From Steromphala cineraria (Eukaryota; Mollusca; Gastropoda; Trochida; Trochidae): DNA of 64,000 bases. Every line of letters begins with the position of its first letter. The stretch's first letter is position 1. Both the position numbers and the translations under genes were made by a program. The stretch covers positions 41,675,468-41,739,467 of the forward strand of contig OU744735.1 of NCBI GenBank assembly GCA_916613615.1, read 5' to 3'. This document shows, piece after piece, positions 49,201 through 55,937 of the stretch. A model generated the notes under the pieces. That model made no database searches. It was not told where the DNA came from and saw nothing but the letters and a program-made list of their open reading frames with translations.

Positions 49201-52200
49201 CCTCAATGCATAGACTCCATAGCTGATAGGGTTTAAAATTTATTGATGGGATAGATGACTCCTCACATCTCTGCCCTAAAAACCTACTTTCTCCTCCTCC
49301 TGAAACAAAAGGCCTGGAATGATAAAATTGTTTTATAATGTCCTTTGCTAATGACAATATTTATTTGTAGATTTGAGTGACCCTGTGATTCCTTAAAAGG
49401 GCAGACAGACTCTGAAATAACACAAAAGCCAGAAGCAAGTCTATGAGAAGACAAGAAAGCTTTATTTTGAAAATAAAGAAAACTCAATCTCCTTTTGATT
49501 TTAAATAATTATATTTCAGATTTACTGAAATTCATTTCAGAGTCTAGATGTTATGCTAGAGACATTGGCTAAAAGCCTTTTTTTTATCTCATCTAAAAGC
49601 AATTAAAAGGCCTAGAAGGCTGAAACTGATTAGGATTGTAGTTTTAAAAATTTGTAATTCTACGACCTCTCATATGATTAACCTCTGACCATTTGTATTA
49701 AAATTATAGATAGCAAATGGCTTTATTTTTAGATAAAATGATCACTTTGTCTTGACAGTTACCAACCATTGAGAGGTAAAAATTATTATATGAATGCTTC
49801 AATCAGATTTTGTTTTCTTATTATACCATGGTTTTTTATCAAATTAAGATGCTGTATCAAAATTCATTCCTCTCCTTGTTTCCGAAGGCAATGGATCTAT
49901 TTGACGTGGCGGAGGGATACGGGTCACTTGAGGAGAGTTTATCACGTGTGACGTGCCCAACGATGGTGATCGGCGTCCAGACAGATATTCTCTTTCCAAT
50001 CTGGCAGCAGAGGAAACTTGCCAAGAAACTACAGGAAGCAGGTCAGTTACATTCTTTTCCAACAGGCTCGTATTTTTCCACATAACCTTTGTAACAAGAT
50101 GATAATTTTCTTGTCTTGAATTCAAATGTCTGTGAACTTACTGTAGTGCCTTGTCTATCTGTATACTATGAATTGAAATGGAATAACAAAAAAAAATAAA
50201 TAAATAAAAAAAAGATGATAATTTTCTTGTCTGGATGCAGAATTAGTTGTCCATTTCGACTGTTCGATTATGAAAGATCGGACTGAGGAAAGACAGAACT
50301 CAGTTTATGAAATAATCTGATTGGATGAAAATAAGGATTGATGTTGTAATTTCCGCATCTAGTAGGTTTGAAAGACCAACTTGTAGTAGAAGGTACATTT
50401 GAAAAAATTAAATAAAAATACCTTTTGGAACAGAAAAAGGTTGATATCAGCCATTCACCCTCACAACTAACTGTATCGTGCCAAAATCCAGCTCATACAA
50501 TGCTGGTTTAAGGTGATTCAACTTTCTTTTGGACACATCGTCCACAATCTCAACTCTAAGGAACATACAACCTGTGCAGCATAGTCTAAGTAAACCAAGC
50601 CTCAATAAAACTTGCTAAAATCTGATATTGAGTCTAGCAAGATGTAGTAGCAGGTCGCGTCAGCTGATCTTTTGTCGACCATTATATGTGCGAATGCAGA
50701 CTTGCTTCTTGGTAAGATGATCTCTGATTGGTCAATTTGATAAGTGGGCTGACGTGACTACTACATCTTGCTAGATTCAATATCAGAGTTTAGCGAGTAT
50801 AATTGAGGCTAGGTTTACTTGACGTGTGCAGCCATAAGGCAAATCAAGTAGATGTCACTTCCAATCATAAGAACAAACATAGTTTCTACCTAAATTAGAA
50901 CATATTATTTTAAAATTGTGGTTCATTTGATGTAAAAGAAGATGTTTTGAATGACTGTGCATGTTCTACCCTAAGGTAACGACTCAGTCACGTTCTACGA
51001 ACTCAACTCTATGTATGGACATGACACATTCCTGCTGGATCTCAATGGAGTTGGTGCAGCTGTCAAGGTAGGCCTCACAATCTTAACATAAAGCATTATT
51101 ATCCAGTCTAGGTAAACCTAGCCTCAATATTAGCTGAAACTAAAATAGAAGCGGTGCTAGACGACCTGTCTAGAAGCGGTTGAATCGGGATAACAGCATG
51201 CGGATCCACTTAAGGATGCAGCGGCGGGGCCAACCGAAGTTGGAAAAAACTAAGAGAAGGGATAAAACCGTCCACAACACATGGAGTTATCCGCCAAAGT
51301 GCCAGAATAAAAATTGTTACATGTTTCAGAGTCGGTTGACTCTGATGAAGGAGTCAACTGACTCCGAAACATGTAACAATTTTTATTCTGGCACTTTGGC
51401 GGATAACTCCATGTGTTGTGGACGGTTTTATCCAGGGATGCAGATTCAAATTTTTGCCAATCGGACATTCCACGTATAAGCCGACCCGGAAGTAAAATAT
51501 TAACACGTGGAAAAATATGCATTGGTTCGAGGTTAATCATGAAATTGAGACCCCATTCAAGAAAATCATTGATGCGAGTTGCATTGATTTTGACATCGAT
51601 ACTTTTGACTATATGTTGGTCAGGTCTTCTTAAACATCAGTTAACACTTTTCCAGACGTATATTATTAAAAAGAATCATAAAGAAATTGCAAATGCTAAC
51701 TTACATTGTTTGTTGTTTGTTTTAATCAGATTACATGATACCATTCTCATGAAAAAGGAACGTGAATAATCAGTCGACAGCTTTTGCTGCATGTGTTTAC
51801 GAGTAGAGATATATTTGTTACAAGCCTTTTCATTGGCCCAGAAAAGTAGGTCAACCAATCAGCAAGTCGATTTGAAAACGATGTGTGAAACTGAAACGTG
51901 GTTGTAATAAATTCATGACAACACATTGTCGATACAATAATACATGTCTAAATATTCAAATATTTGTTAAATATTTTCGATATATTACATTTTAAAAAAA
52001 TACATGCAGTTAGTTGAAATATTTACGTAAATAAATTTCGAAGAAAATTTTGCAAAAATTATGATAATGACCACGAATGAATATTGATAGTTATTTGTCG
52101 TCAAGAAACTACGATTGAGATTCAAAGTACAGTAAAACAACGTGCTTTCGCGAAAGTATATTTGACAAAGATTTCTTTGAACTTCGTCGATTAAATATGA

Positions 52201-55200
52201 TAAATAAGTTTGGAAATATGTCATATAAAACATTGAGAATGGATAACAAGCCTCATAAAGCGTTAGTTCTTGATAATGTTTTGGGAATCAAATATTTCAA
52301 TTCCCGATCGCTGATGCAAGTGAAGCCACGTACATCGTGATTTCTGCTGGAATTTAACAGTACGTGAATGATGCGTGAATATTTAATATTATATTTCATA
52401 ACAATTATGACCGACACAAGCGGGGCATTTGACCTTTATTGATTGCTTGTTGGTCAACGCAGGCTTGTTTATCTGTTTGTTTAATAATTCTTTGATTATC
52501 TTCGATCGGTCAAATGACTTCTTGAATGTCCGACAGGTCACTTTTTCAATCGGTCAAACTGGATTCCCAGTCGGACATGTCCGGCAAATAGACCGATTTC
52601 TGCATCCCTGGTTTTATCCCTTCTCTCAATATTAGCTGTTTCACTCTGATATTGAGTCTAGAAAGGTCTAGTGGAGGGTCGTGTCAGCCCACGTATCGAA
52701 TTGACCAATCAGCACTCCTCTTGCCAAGCCACAATAGTCTGCCTTCGCATGTATAACGTTGGAGGGTCATAGGTCGCAGAAAAGGTCTGCTGACGCAACC
52801 TTTTACTAAACCTTTCTAGACTCAATATTGGAGTTAAACTGGTTATATTGAGGCTAGGTTTACTTAGACTGCATTATCATCCAACCCATTTTTAGATCAT
52901 TACGGACCTATATTTGGTGTTCATCTATAGATCGTAAGGTATTTATGAAAAAACTTCAACTTTTAACTACTTCTCCAACTTCCAAGCCTTAAATTTTGTT
53001 GGCAGGTGCTTCTCATCTGCACATTTGTACATTTGGTCGTAAACCTGCCTTGAATATAAGCATGGTAGGCATTATCCATAAAAGATTTTGACACTTCTTC
53101 CTTTGAAACAAGTTGGCATAGGAAAGTCCATTCTCTCCCCAGAGAGGCATATCAAGTCAAGAAATGTTGATTCAGCCTCAGTTATATTACACTGAAATCT
53201 GTGGGTTCCGGCAGTTTCCCCTAGCATCACAATCCATTTGAATTTCTTTATCAAATGACAACGCTTCACACATGGAAAGGGTGGTTCATATCACAATACC
53301 TTTGCCATCATTAATTTTAGTAGCCAAAATGACGATTTAAGAACAATGTCGCTGATTGCACAACTAACTTTGATTGCCTCCAATCAGGCGTCTCCCATTT
53401 TATCCCACAAACTCGTCGTAATATAACAGAGGCTGTATCAACATTTCATGACTTGATCTGCCTCTTTTTGGAGAGAATGAGGAAATTCAAGTTTGTAAAT
53501 TTGGTCTTGAATCCACTTCAAAGATGGTTTGGTTGGTTGACACCCTCAAACCCTTCTGACAACTCCTCTCAAAAACTTGATGAAGTATATGATTAAAATT
53601 AAGTAATATAACAGTGGCGGATCCAAGGGGGGGGGTTCAGGGGGTCCGGACCCCCCCCTTTTGAAAATCAGTTATAGATTCAAGTCAATAACAAAAAATT
53701 TAATATGCAGAACAATGGCGGATCAAAGGGGTTCTGGGGGCCCGGTCCCCCTCCCGTAAGAGGCTTTTTAAAAATCACAAACTCTATATTACAACAAAAG
53801 GTCGTTGTGTTTGAAAGACCATTTTCTGTCGTTCTTTACTTTTGAAAACAAATCATCGTTAATTTCTGCTTTTTGATTCACCCTTTGACGAATAAAACGG
53901 TAACATGCGGCTATTATTATTTATTTAATTGATGCCATAAAATTCGAATTTGAATAAAATTAATGATACCATTATTGTTCATTTCTGCTGCTATTTTTAT
54001 GCATTAAAAATTAACGCATAAAATCATGATGTATCGTTGTATATATATACACAAAGAACTTAATTAAGTACCGCCCATTTTGTAAAATTAAATTTGGGAG
54101 CTCTTTGAATATTGTGATATGTTTGATGTATTGACCACTCTAGATATAACAATTGCCGTTTTATTTACTATCTAATTGACGTAAAAATCTTTATAATACA
54201 AAATAATTGAAAATATGAGAGAAAATGTGAGACCTCTGAAATTTGGCTAAATATAACTATTGTAATTGGAGAGAAACCACGCATGAAAGTTTGGATTTTA
54301 ACTATCAAAAATAATTTTTTTTATCCCTAGTTGACATTAAATTAGAGAAACTTTTTTATCATGCACGATAAAAGCTTAGCAGGACATTGAATTTTCAGTA
54401 CCTTTTTCGACCATATTTGAGAAAATTTCAAATCTGTGTGTAAATTTGAGATTCTTTGAGTTGGACGTGTTGGTCAAACACTTCTTCTTCCTTTAGATAA
54501 GCCATTATCTTAAAGAGTCGCCAGTTTTTTCTTAGGGATGTTTTTTTCAAATTTGATATTTGATAATTTTGTAATTTTGAAGGCTCATACTGTTCTAACG
54601 ACTAACATTTGCTAAGAGGTCCTTACTAAAAATTATCAATTTAGTCAAGAGAATTATCATTACCATATTGCAGCAAACATTATTTACTTTCATTTTCAGT
54701 TATAAGTAACCAGCGACAGTGAATCGTAAATTGAGTGAAGTTTTCATTTCTACACTGCTAAATGATCGTTCTATCAAAAAACCCTAGTTGTTTTTCTGGA
54801 ACTTTATAAGCAGAAGCTTTTTTTCTGAAAACAGTGGGGGTGCTTAACTAAGTTCGTTCTGTACATTATCATACGGGGCTAGTGTCCAGGTATTTGTCAA
54901 GCTGTTTTGAAAGAGGGGATAGAGATTCTGTAGAAACTGTACATGCTGAAAATATGGACATAATCGGACCATTGCTAAAACAACGCTCATCTGTTCGCTT
55001 TGAACATCTCCAAGTTGATAATCTAGCACAGCCACTTCTGTCAGAAGACATTGAGTCAACCTACACTGCTTTGAAGATACTTGGAGATGGAAACTGTTTG
55101 TTTAACAGTATTTCTGTGTTGCTGGTGGGTGACTGTTCATTGTCATCGTCATAGCGTATGCATACTGCTATGCTATGCGTATGCGCCCCCCCCCCCCCCC

Positions 55201-55937
55201 CCCCCCCCCCGTTGACTAATTTCTAAATCCGACCCCCCCCCCCCCCCTTTATAAAATCCTGAATCCGCCCCTGATATATGAATAGTAATAAAATGTTTAA
55301 CGTATAAGAAGAGTGTTGGTGATTGTCTCAATGGATTAATATTAATTAGTTCAATAAAGATCAGATCTGTAGTTTATATTTTTCTCAATTATTCAAGAAG
55401 TGTGTAAATATTAAAGTTAAATGACATTAGACAACTATTTGAGATATGGCAGTAAAACATCTGAAGCATCTAGGAAAAATTCTGGGATAATATTTATTTC
55501 GGATGATTTGTTCAATTTAAGGTGTCTGATACTTTTTAGTATTTCTTCTCGTGTTATTGGAGCGTCTAGAATATCAGTAGCCATTGAATCGTCCCTTTTT
55601 CTATCGTTTGTGTCTCTTTGATTCATATCCTGATTAGTTTCATTTGATGAAAACAAATCCTTAAAATAAGATTATCATTCATTTATATCGATGTCATTTT
55701 GTTGGTGTGCTTTACCATTCAAATATTTCGTAGAGGACCAAAATTGTTTTGAGTTTCTTTCCAGCTCTTGTCGTTTCAATTTGGTAGCAACAGTCAAAAA
55801 AATATTTAATGTACATTCTTATTTTTGAAAAATTTATATTTCAGGGATTCTTGGAAACAGATTTGATTGAGAGAGGTATACAGACTAAGGAAGCTTTGAA
55901 GAAAAGATCTGCCCAATCTGAGAGCAAAAGCTCATGA
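21937..55937 (+). CDS. MetX-family mitochondrial-type serine/homoserine O-acetyltransferase, 11 exons
   Basis: Eleven exons (21937-22265, 40393-40603, 43095-43207, 43714-43747, 43920-44006, 45314-45393, 45836-45985, 46914-47097, 49888-50041, 50976-51067, 55845-55937) total 1527 nt, or 508 residues plus TGA. Every junction is GT/AG and in phase. The protein is an alpha/beta hydrolase of the MetX family, which moves an acetyl group from acetyl-CoA to the hydroxyl of serine or homoserine. Visible features are [16 protein letters not shown] (strand 1), [17 protein letters not shown], the nucleophile elbow GSSLGG with S266, D429 in GVQTDILFP and H463 in [10 protein letters not shown]. The PGWWEKFx[11 protein letters not shown] and FPCL phrases resemble fungal mitochondrial serine O-acetyltransferases (CysA/Cys2) more than bacterial MetX. 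Residues 1-70 are rich in R, K and S with few acids, like a mitochondrial presequence. Serine versus homoserine specificity is not settled by sequence. Confidence 0.9.
22752..23645. repeat. 156-bp tandem array with (CCGT/CTGT)n leader
   Basis: TTTTTAGCTCACC and a run of GTCCGTC/TGTCCGTC words lead into five monomers of exactly 156 bp. TTCAGGAAAAAGAC-type starts lie at 22873, 23029, 23185, 23341 and 23497. Each monomer contains CAAGATGGCCGCCATGGCAG. It lies in acetyltransferase intron 1. Confidence 0.9.
23840..24270. repeat. Diverged duplicate segment, left copy
   Basis: Shares ordered blocks with 29540-30060: TACCACACATAAGGG, CTTGTATTCT and ATCAGGTTCCAGTTCC. The two segments flank the DIRS element. 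Confidence 0.65.
24576..24660. repeat. Internal complementary region (ICR) of the DIRS element
   Basis: 24576-24628 is the reverse complement of the left end (24321-24373). The next bases, 24629-24660, are the reverse complement of the right end (29531-29562). In DIRS models the ICR templates circle closure during replication. Confidence 0.9.
25359..25586 (-). pseudogene. DIRS tyrosine recombinase fragment
   Basis: The frame reads [24 protein letters not shown], which matches the box around the first catalytic arginine of DIRS tyrosine recombinases (LxxKTxFLLAxASxxRxSELHAL). The distal His-x-x-Arg and Tyr boxes were not located in an open frame. Confidence 0.72.
25844..26336 (-). pseudogene. 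DIRS RNase H and following region, fragmented
   Basis: 26336-26139 reads [19 protein letters not shown] and then [11 protein letters not shown], an RNase H-like DAS motif. 26097-25844, in two frames, reads [13 protein letters not shown] and [20 protein letters not shown]. This corresponds to the 'DLFATRxNxQLPxFVSPVPD' stretch of DIRS polyproteins. At least one frameshift separates the pieces. Confidence 0.72.
26975..27387 (-). pseudogene. Probable DIRS reverse-transcriptase end, fragmented
   Basis: [26 protein letters not shown] resembles the 'INxxKSxLxPSQxxxxLG' stretch of the DIRS RT. Position upstream of the RNase H relic fits. The similarity is weak, so this is tentative. Confidence 0.45.
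27500..28640. repeat. About 140-bp tandem array inside the DIRS element
   Basis: CCCCCTAGAGGGACGCT-type words at 27531, 27670, 27809, 27949 and 28097 give spacings of 139-148 bp, with two further diverged copies near 28330 and 28570. Each unit has a short inverted core (CCCCTAGAGGG). Confidence 0.82.
29563..30100. repeat. Diverged duplicate segment, right copy
   Basis: Counterpart of 23840-24270 (TACCACACATAAGGG at 29611; ATCAGGTTCCAGTTCC near 30006). Confidence 0.6.
30108..31790. repeat. Degraded monomers of the 156-bp repeat family
   Basis: CAATTAGATTTCAGG...TACTACTCCTACTAAATC and AAGATGGTCA words at 30116, 30240, 31440-31520 and 31660-31690 are decayed relatives of the 22.8-kb array. The end GGTGAGCTTCTGTACCCTCGG (31751-31771) looks like the distal end of that element. 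Poly-C tracts lie near 30928 and 31005-31026. Confidence 0.55.
31822..32087. mobile_element. MULE-like MITE with exact 9-bp TSD
   Basis: CAGTCTAAGTAAACCTAGCC starts the element and its inverse ends it, with CCATCATCA directly on both sides. It is 266 bp and largely self-complementary. Confidence 0.85.
32203..32340. mobile_element. 138-bp hairpin MITE
   Basis: Arms tagtat(t/g)atatgggtatt..cattcggtatcagcc pair almost completely around a 10-base loop. It lies in acetyltransferase intron 1. Confidence 0.75.
32341..33500. other. No gene recognised
   Basis: A minus-strand open frame (32838-32467, 123 codons) includes a short tandem GACGGGCTGATACAGGT (32713-32790) and has no known domain. A poly-C run lies at about 33176-33192. 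Regarded as non-coding. Confidence 0.4.
33560..34470. repeat. Degenerate minisatellite (CCATTGGGT..TTTCCAT)
   Basis: Units of about 35-40 bp on both sides of the 149-bp array (33560-33850 and 34300-34470) share TATACCATTRGGTATATTTCC. Confidence 0.6.
33856..34298. repeat. 149-bp tandem array of a CAGTAGAAC-ended MITE
   Basis: Starts CAGTAGAACTCGGATATAGC and ends with the inverse GATATAACG..GTTCTACTG pattern. AACTCGGATATAGC recurs at 33862, 34011 and 34160, exactly 149 bp apart; the third unit has an internal deletion. A single unit of the same family lies at 42186. Confidence 0.85.
34603..34715. mobile_element. Fragment of the CCGTATTTCCTC MITE
   Basis: TACCGTATTTCCTCAAATAC and ATAACCCGGGCCTCGAATAT words match the element at 20800; the right end is missing. 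Confidence 0.65.
34880..36820. other. No gene recognised (acetyltransferase intron 1)
   Basis: AT-rich intronic sequence. No repeat or coding signal found by eye. Confidence 0.4.
36822..37189 (+). mobile_element. piggyBac-like MITE, copy 2
   Basis: AGGGGCAGAAGCATGTTTT start and GCGTGCTACTGCCCCT end, with TTAA on both sides. The interior matches copy 1. Confidence 0.82.
37406..37533. mobile_element. Hairpin MITE
   Basis: gacttcagttgaggtgaatc..tgacctcgg pairs with ccgaggtca and cgaggtcaataaaccattgg..ctgaagtc downstream. A related CCTCGG hairpin lies near 37965-38015. Confidence 0.65.
38205..39298. repeat. Family-A repeat, copy 3 (inverse orientation)
   Basis: TTTTTAGCTCATCAGG...GTCCGTCCGTCCGTAAAC starts it and GAGCTACAGAGCCAATGGCTC ends it. 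Five or more monomers carry GGTGACCC..GTGACCCCAAATAGGGTCACAGGGGTCAC. Confidence 0.8.
39735..39855 (+). pseudogene. Decayed duplicate of acetyltransferase exon 2 start
   Basis: About 590 bp before real exon 2 is a second ctacttttcaat...attacag acceptor region followed by CTGGCCCTGAACCAG and ATGACAAGATCACAACAGG, nearly identical to the exon 2 start. In the phase set by exon 1 it gives an immediate TAA, and it also lacks one base, so it cannot replace exon 2. Homology stops after about 50 coding bases. Confidence 0.82.
40393..40603 (+). CDS. Acetyltransferase exon 2
   Basis: Acceptor cattacag and donor GTAAGC. It encodes [16 protein letters not shown], the [19 protein letters not shown] core strand region and [15 protein letters not shown]. 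It follows an 18-kb intron; the phase-2 join to exon 1 works directly, but a small missed exon in between cannot be excluded. Confidence 0.92.
40704..40908. mobile_element. 205-bp MITE with about 60-bp inverted arms
   Basis: agttttcttgatttttaagg...ttccgtccatttaata pairs with its inverse at 40855-40908. It starts 100 bp after the exon 2 donor, in intron 2. Confidence 0.8.
41424..41780 (+). pseudogene. mariner transposase relic
   Basis: One stretch reads [21 protein letters not shown], matching the mariner 'QPSAGKVMATVFWD' region. A later stretch reads [13 protein letters not shown] and then [17 protein letters not shown], matching 'SPDLxPxDYFLFxxLK'. Stops and frameshifts intervene. It lies in acetyltransferase intron 2. 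Confidence 0.82.
42186..42343. mobile_element. Single CAGTAGAAC-ended MITE
   Basis: CAGTAGAACAAGGATATAGC to TTCGTTATATCTGAGTTCTACTG; same family as the 149-bp array at 33.9 kb. Confidence 0.75.
42400..42488. repeat. Hairpin
   Basis: catggggagatatcagcc pairs with ggctgatatctccccatg, and CGCTTGGTGTT with AACACCAAGCG. Confidence 0.75.
43095..43207 (+). CDS. Acetyltransferase exon 3
   Basis: Acceptor ttacag and donor GTAAGT. It encodes [15 protein letters not shown] and then [19 protein letters not shown], highly conserved in the family. Exit phase is 2. Confidence 0.94.
43230..43492. mobile_element. MULE-like MITE copy with eroded left end
   Basis: The right end GAGGCTAGGTTTACTTA...TAGACTG matches the family, and the middle (GAGTCAAGCGAGATAC...) matches other copies. 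It starts about 25 bp beyond the exon 3 donor. Confidence 0.65.
43714..43747 (+). CDS. Acetyltransferase exon 4 (34 nt)
   Basis: A micro-exon between ttctag and GTATGT encoding [11 protein letters not shown], the conserved GPSSxNPxTGK loop. Confidence 0.92.
43920..44006 (+). CDS. Acetyltransferase exon 5
   Basis: Acceptor gtttcag and donor GTAAGT. It encodes [18 protein letters not shown] and then LLDHLGINN; the DMV..Q..LLDHLGI helix precedes the nucleophile elbow. Confidence 0.94.
44150..44848. repeat. Family-A repeat, copy 4
   Basis: TTTTTAGCTCATCTGGCC, (TCCATCCG)n at 44211-44245 and monomers with AGACTCCTTGACTAGTGAGG. It lies in intron 5. Confidence 0.78.
44900..45064. repeat. Inverted pair CATCCTGTCTCAGGG
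   Basis: catcctgtctcaggg (44901-44915) and ccctgagacaggatg (45049-45063) with matching flanks; a probable MITE in intron 5. Confidence 0.65.
45314..45393 (+). CDS. Acetyltransferase exon 6 (nucleophile elbow)
   Basis: Acceptor gtccag and donor GTCAGT. It encodes [26 protein letters not shown] is the GxSxGG nucleophile elbow, with S266 the catalytic serine. Exit phase is 2. Confidence 0.95.
45836..45985 (+). CDS. Acetyltransferase exon 7
   Basis: Acceptor aatttgaag, chosen because it completes R285 and opens [19 protein letters not shown] in phase. The later AG at 45862-45863 would shift the frame. The exon continues to [13 protein letters not shown] before GTGTGT. Confidence 0.9.
   Translation: MNLNIFVRPDASVRHCSALPTEEVHHERPKLEQRSLLRQQIPQDGHETC
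46234..46325. repeat. Hairpin
   Basis: Arms of about 42 bases around TACCATGTTTATCTCAT..GAGGTAGAAA pair with the following inverse copy; in intron 7. Confidence 0.78.
46914..47097 (+). CDS. Acetyltransferase exon 8
   Basis: Acceptor gttctag and donor GTGAGT. It encodes [19 protein letters not shown] and then [14 protein letters not shown] and SLLYISK, the family's lid helices. Exit phase is 0. Confidence 0.95.
47160..47770. repeat. 18-bp minisatellite
   Basis: About 33 copies of GGGTCTCTAATAAGCGCT and close variants start about 60 bp past the exon 8 donor, in intron 8. Since 18 is a multiple of three, chance open frames occur on both strands; they are not genes. Confidence 0.9.
49060..49720. 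repeat. Degenerate family-A repeat
   Basis: Shows the CATGGCAAG, CCATCCGTAAACTTCTTCTCC and AAAAGGCCTA..AAG words of family A, heavily eroded, in intron 8 upstream of exon 9. Confidence 0.55.
49888..50041 (+). CDS. Acetyltransferase exon 9 (catalytic Asp)
   Basis: Acceptor ttccgaag and donor GTCAGT. It encodes [18 protein letters not shown] and [20 protein letters not shown]429 is the catalytic aspartate. It lacks the long low-complexity insert that fungal CysA proteins carry at this point. Confidence 0.94.
50581..50824. mobile_element. MULE-like MITE copy
   Basis: ATAGTCTAAGTAAACCAAGCC to AGGCTAGGTTTACTTGACG with TGTGCAGC directly on both sides. It lies in intron 9. Confidence 0.72.
50976..51067 (+). 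CDS. Acetyltransferase exon 10 (catalytic His)
   Basis: Acceptor cctaag and donor GTAGGC. It encodes [18 protein letters not shown] and [13 protein letters not shown]463 completes the Ser-Asp-His triad. Confidence 0.95.
51261..51432. mobile_element. Near-perfect 82-bp-arm hairpin
   Basis: gataaaaccgtccacaacac and onward pairs almost perfectly with 51351-51432 around a loop of about 8 bases. The similarity of the two arms suggests a young or constrained structure. Confidence 0.88.
51433..52610. mobile_element. Non-autonomous hAT element, 1178 bp
   Basis: Ends CAGGGATGCAGA and TCTGCATCCCTG-like inverse, with an exact 8-bp duplication GTTTTATC (51425-51432 and 52611-52618). The left duplication is also the last eight bases of the hairpin's right arm, so the hairpin came first. 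No transposase frame was seen. Confidence 0.88.
53020..53500. pseudogene. Tc1-type relic in two opposed pieces
   Basis: 53072-53290 is the complement of the 18.77-18.90 kb relic. 53400-53500 carries gaggctgtatcaacatttca in the direct sense. The opposed orientation implies an internal inversion or two insertions. Confidence 0.65.
53612..55273. mobile_element. CAGTGGCGGAT-ended element with a captured exon
   Basis: CAGTGGCGGATCCA starts it; the right end, inverted, reads CAGGGGCGGATTCAGG. G/C-runs lie at both ends. The ends resemble hAT elements, but no clean 8-bp duplication is visible. It sits in intron 10 of the acetyltransferase gene. Confidence 0.65.
54882..55154 (+). pseudogene. OTU-protease-like exon fragment inside the element
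   Basis: The frame reads [20 protein letters not shown] and VLLVGD. GDGNCLFxSIS is the N-terminal catalytic (Asp, Cys) box of OTU-type cysteine proteases and vertnin-like proteins. The rest of an OTU domain, including the distal histidine, is absent; the frame ends soon after and runs into G/C tracts. The source protein is not identified. Confidence 0.6.
55400..55800 (-). pseudogene. LINE reverse-transcriptase 5' fragment
   Basis: Reads [12 protein letters not shown]...[22 protein letters not shown] and [20 protein letters not shown]. This matches the linker plus RT domain start ('PIxxxEIxxxIxxLKxxKSxGxDxIxxE') of non-LTR retrotransposons. It ends just before acetyltransferase exon 11. Confidence 0.78.
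55845..55937 (+). CDS. Acetyltransferase exon 11 (terminal)
   Basis: Acceptor atttcag. It encodes [11 protein letters not shown] and onward to SESKSS, then TGA at 55935-55937. The GFLE phrase fits the family's C-terminal helix; the polar tail is not conserved. Confidence 0.88.
   Translation, partial: GFLETDLIERGIQTKEALKKRSAQSESKSS

Larger units (their letters stand above)
51104..52871. mobile_element. MULE-like MITE copy split by nested insertions
   Basis: Ends CAGTCTAGGTAAACCTAGCC and GGCTAGGTTTACTTAGACTG. The flanks cattattat and cattatcat differ at one base. A hairpin (51261-51432) and a hAT element (51433-52610) lie inside. It starts 36 bp past the exon 10 donor. Confidence 0.78.

Noticed and set aside
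51180..51540. Nearly identical open frames on opposite strands
   Set aside because: A by-product of the near-perfect hairpin, not coding.
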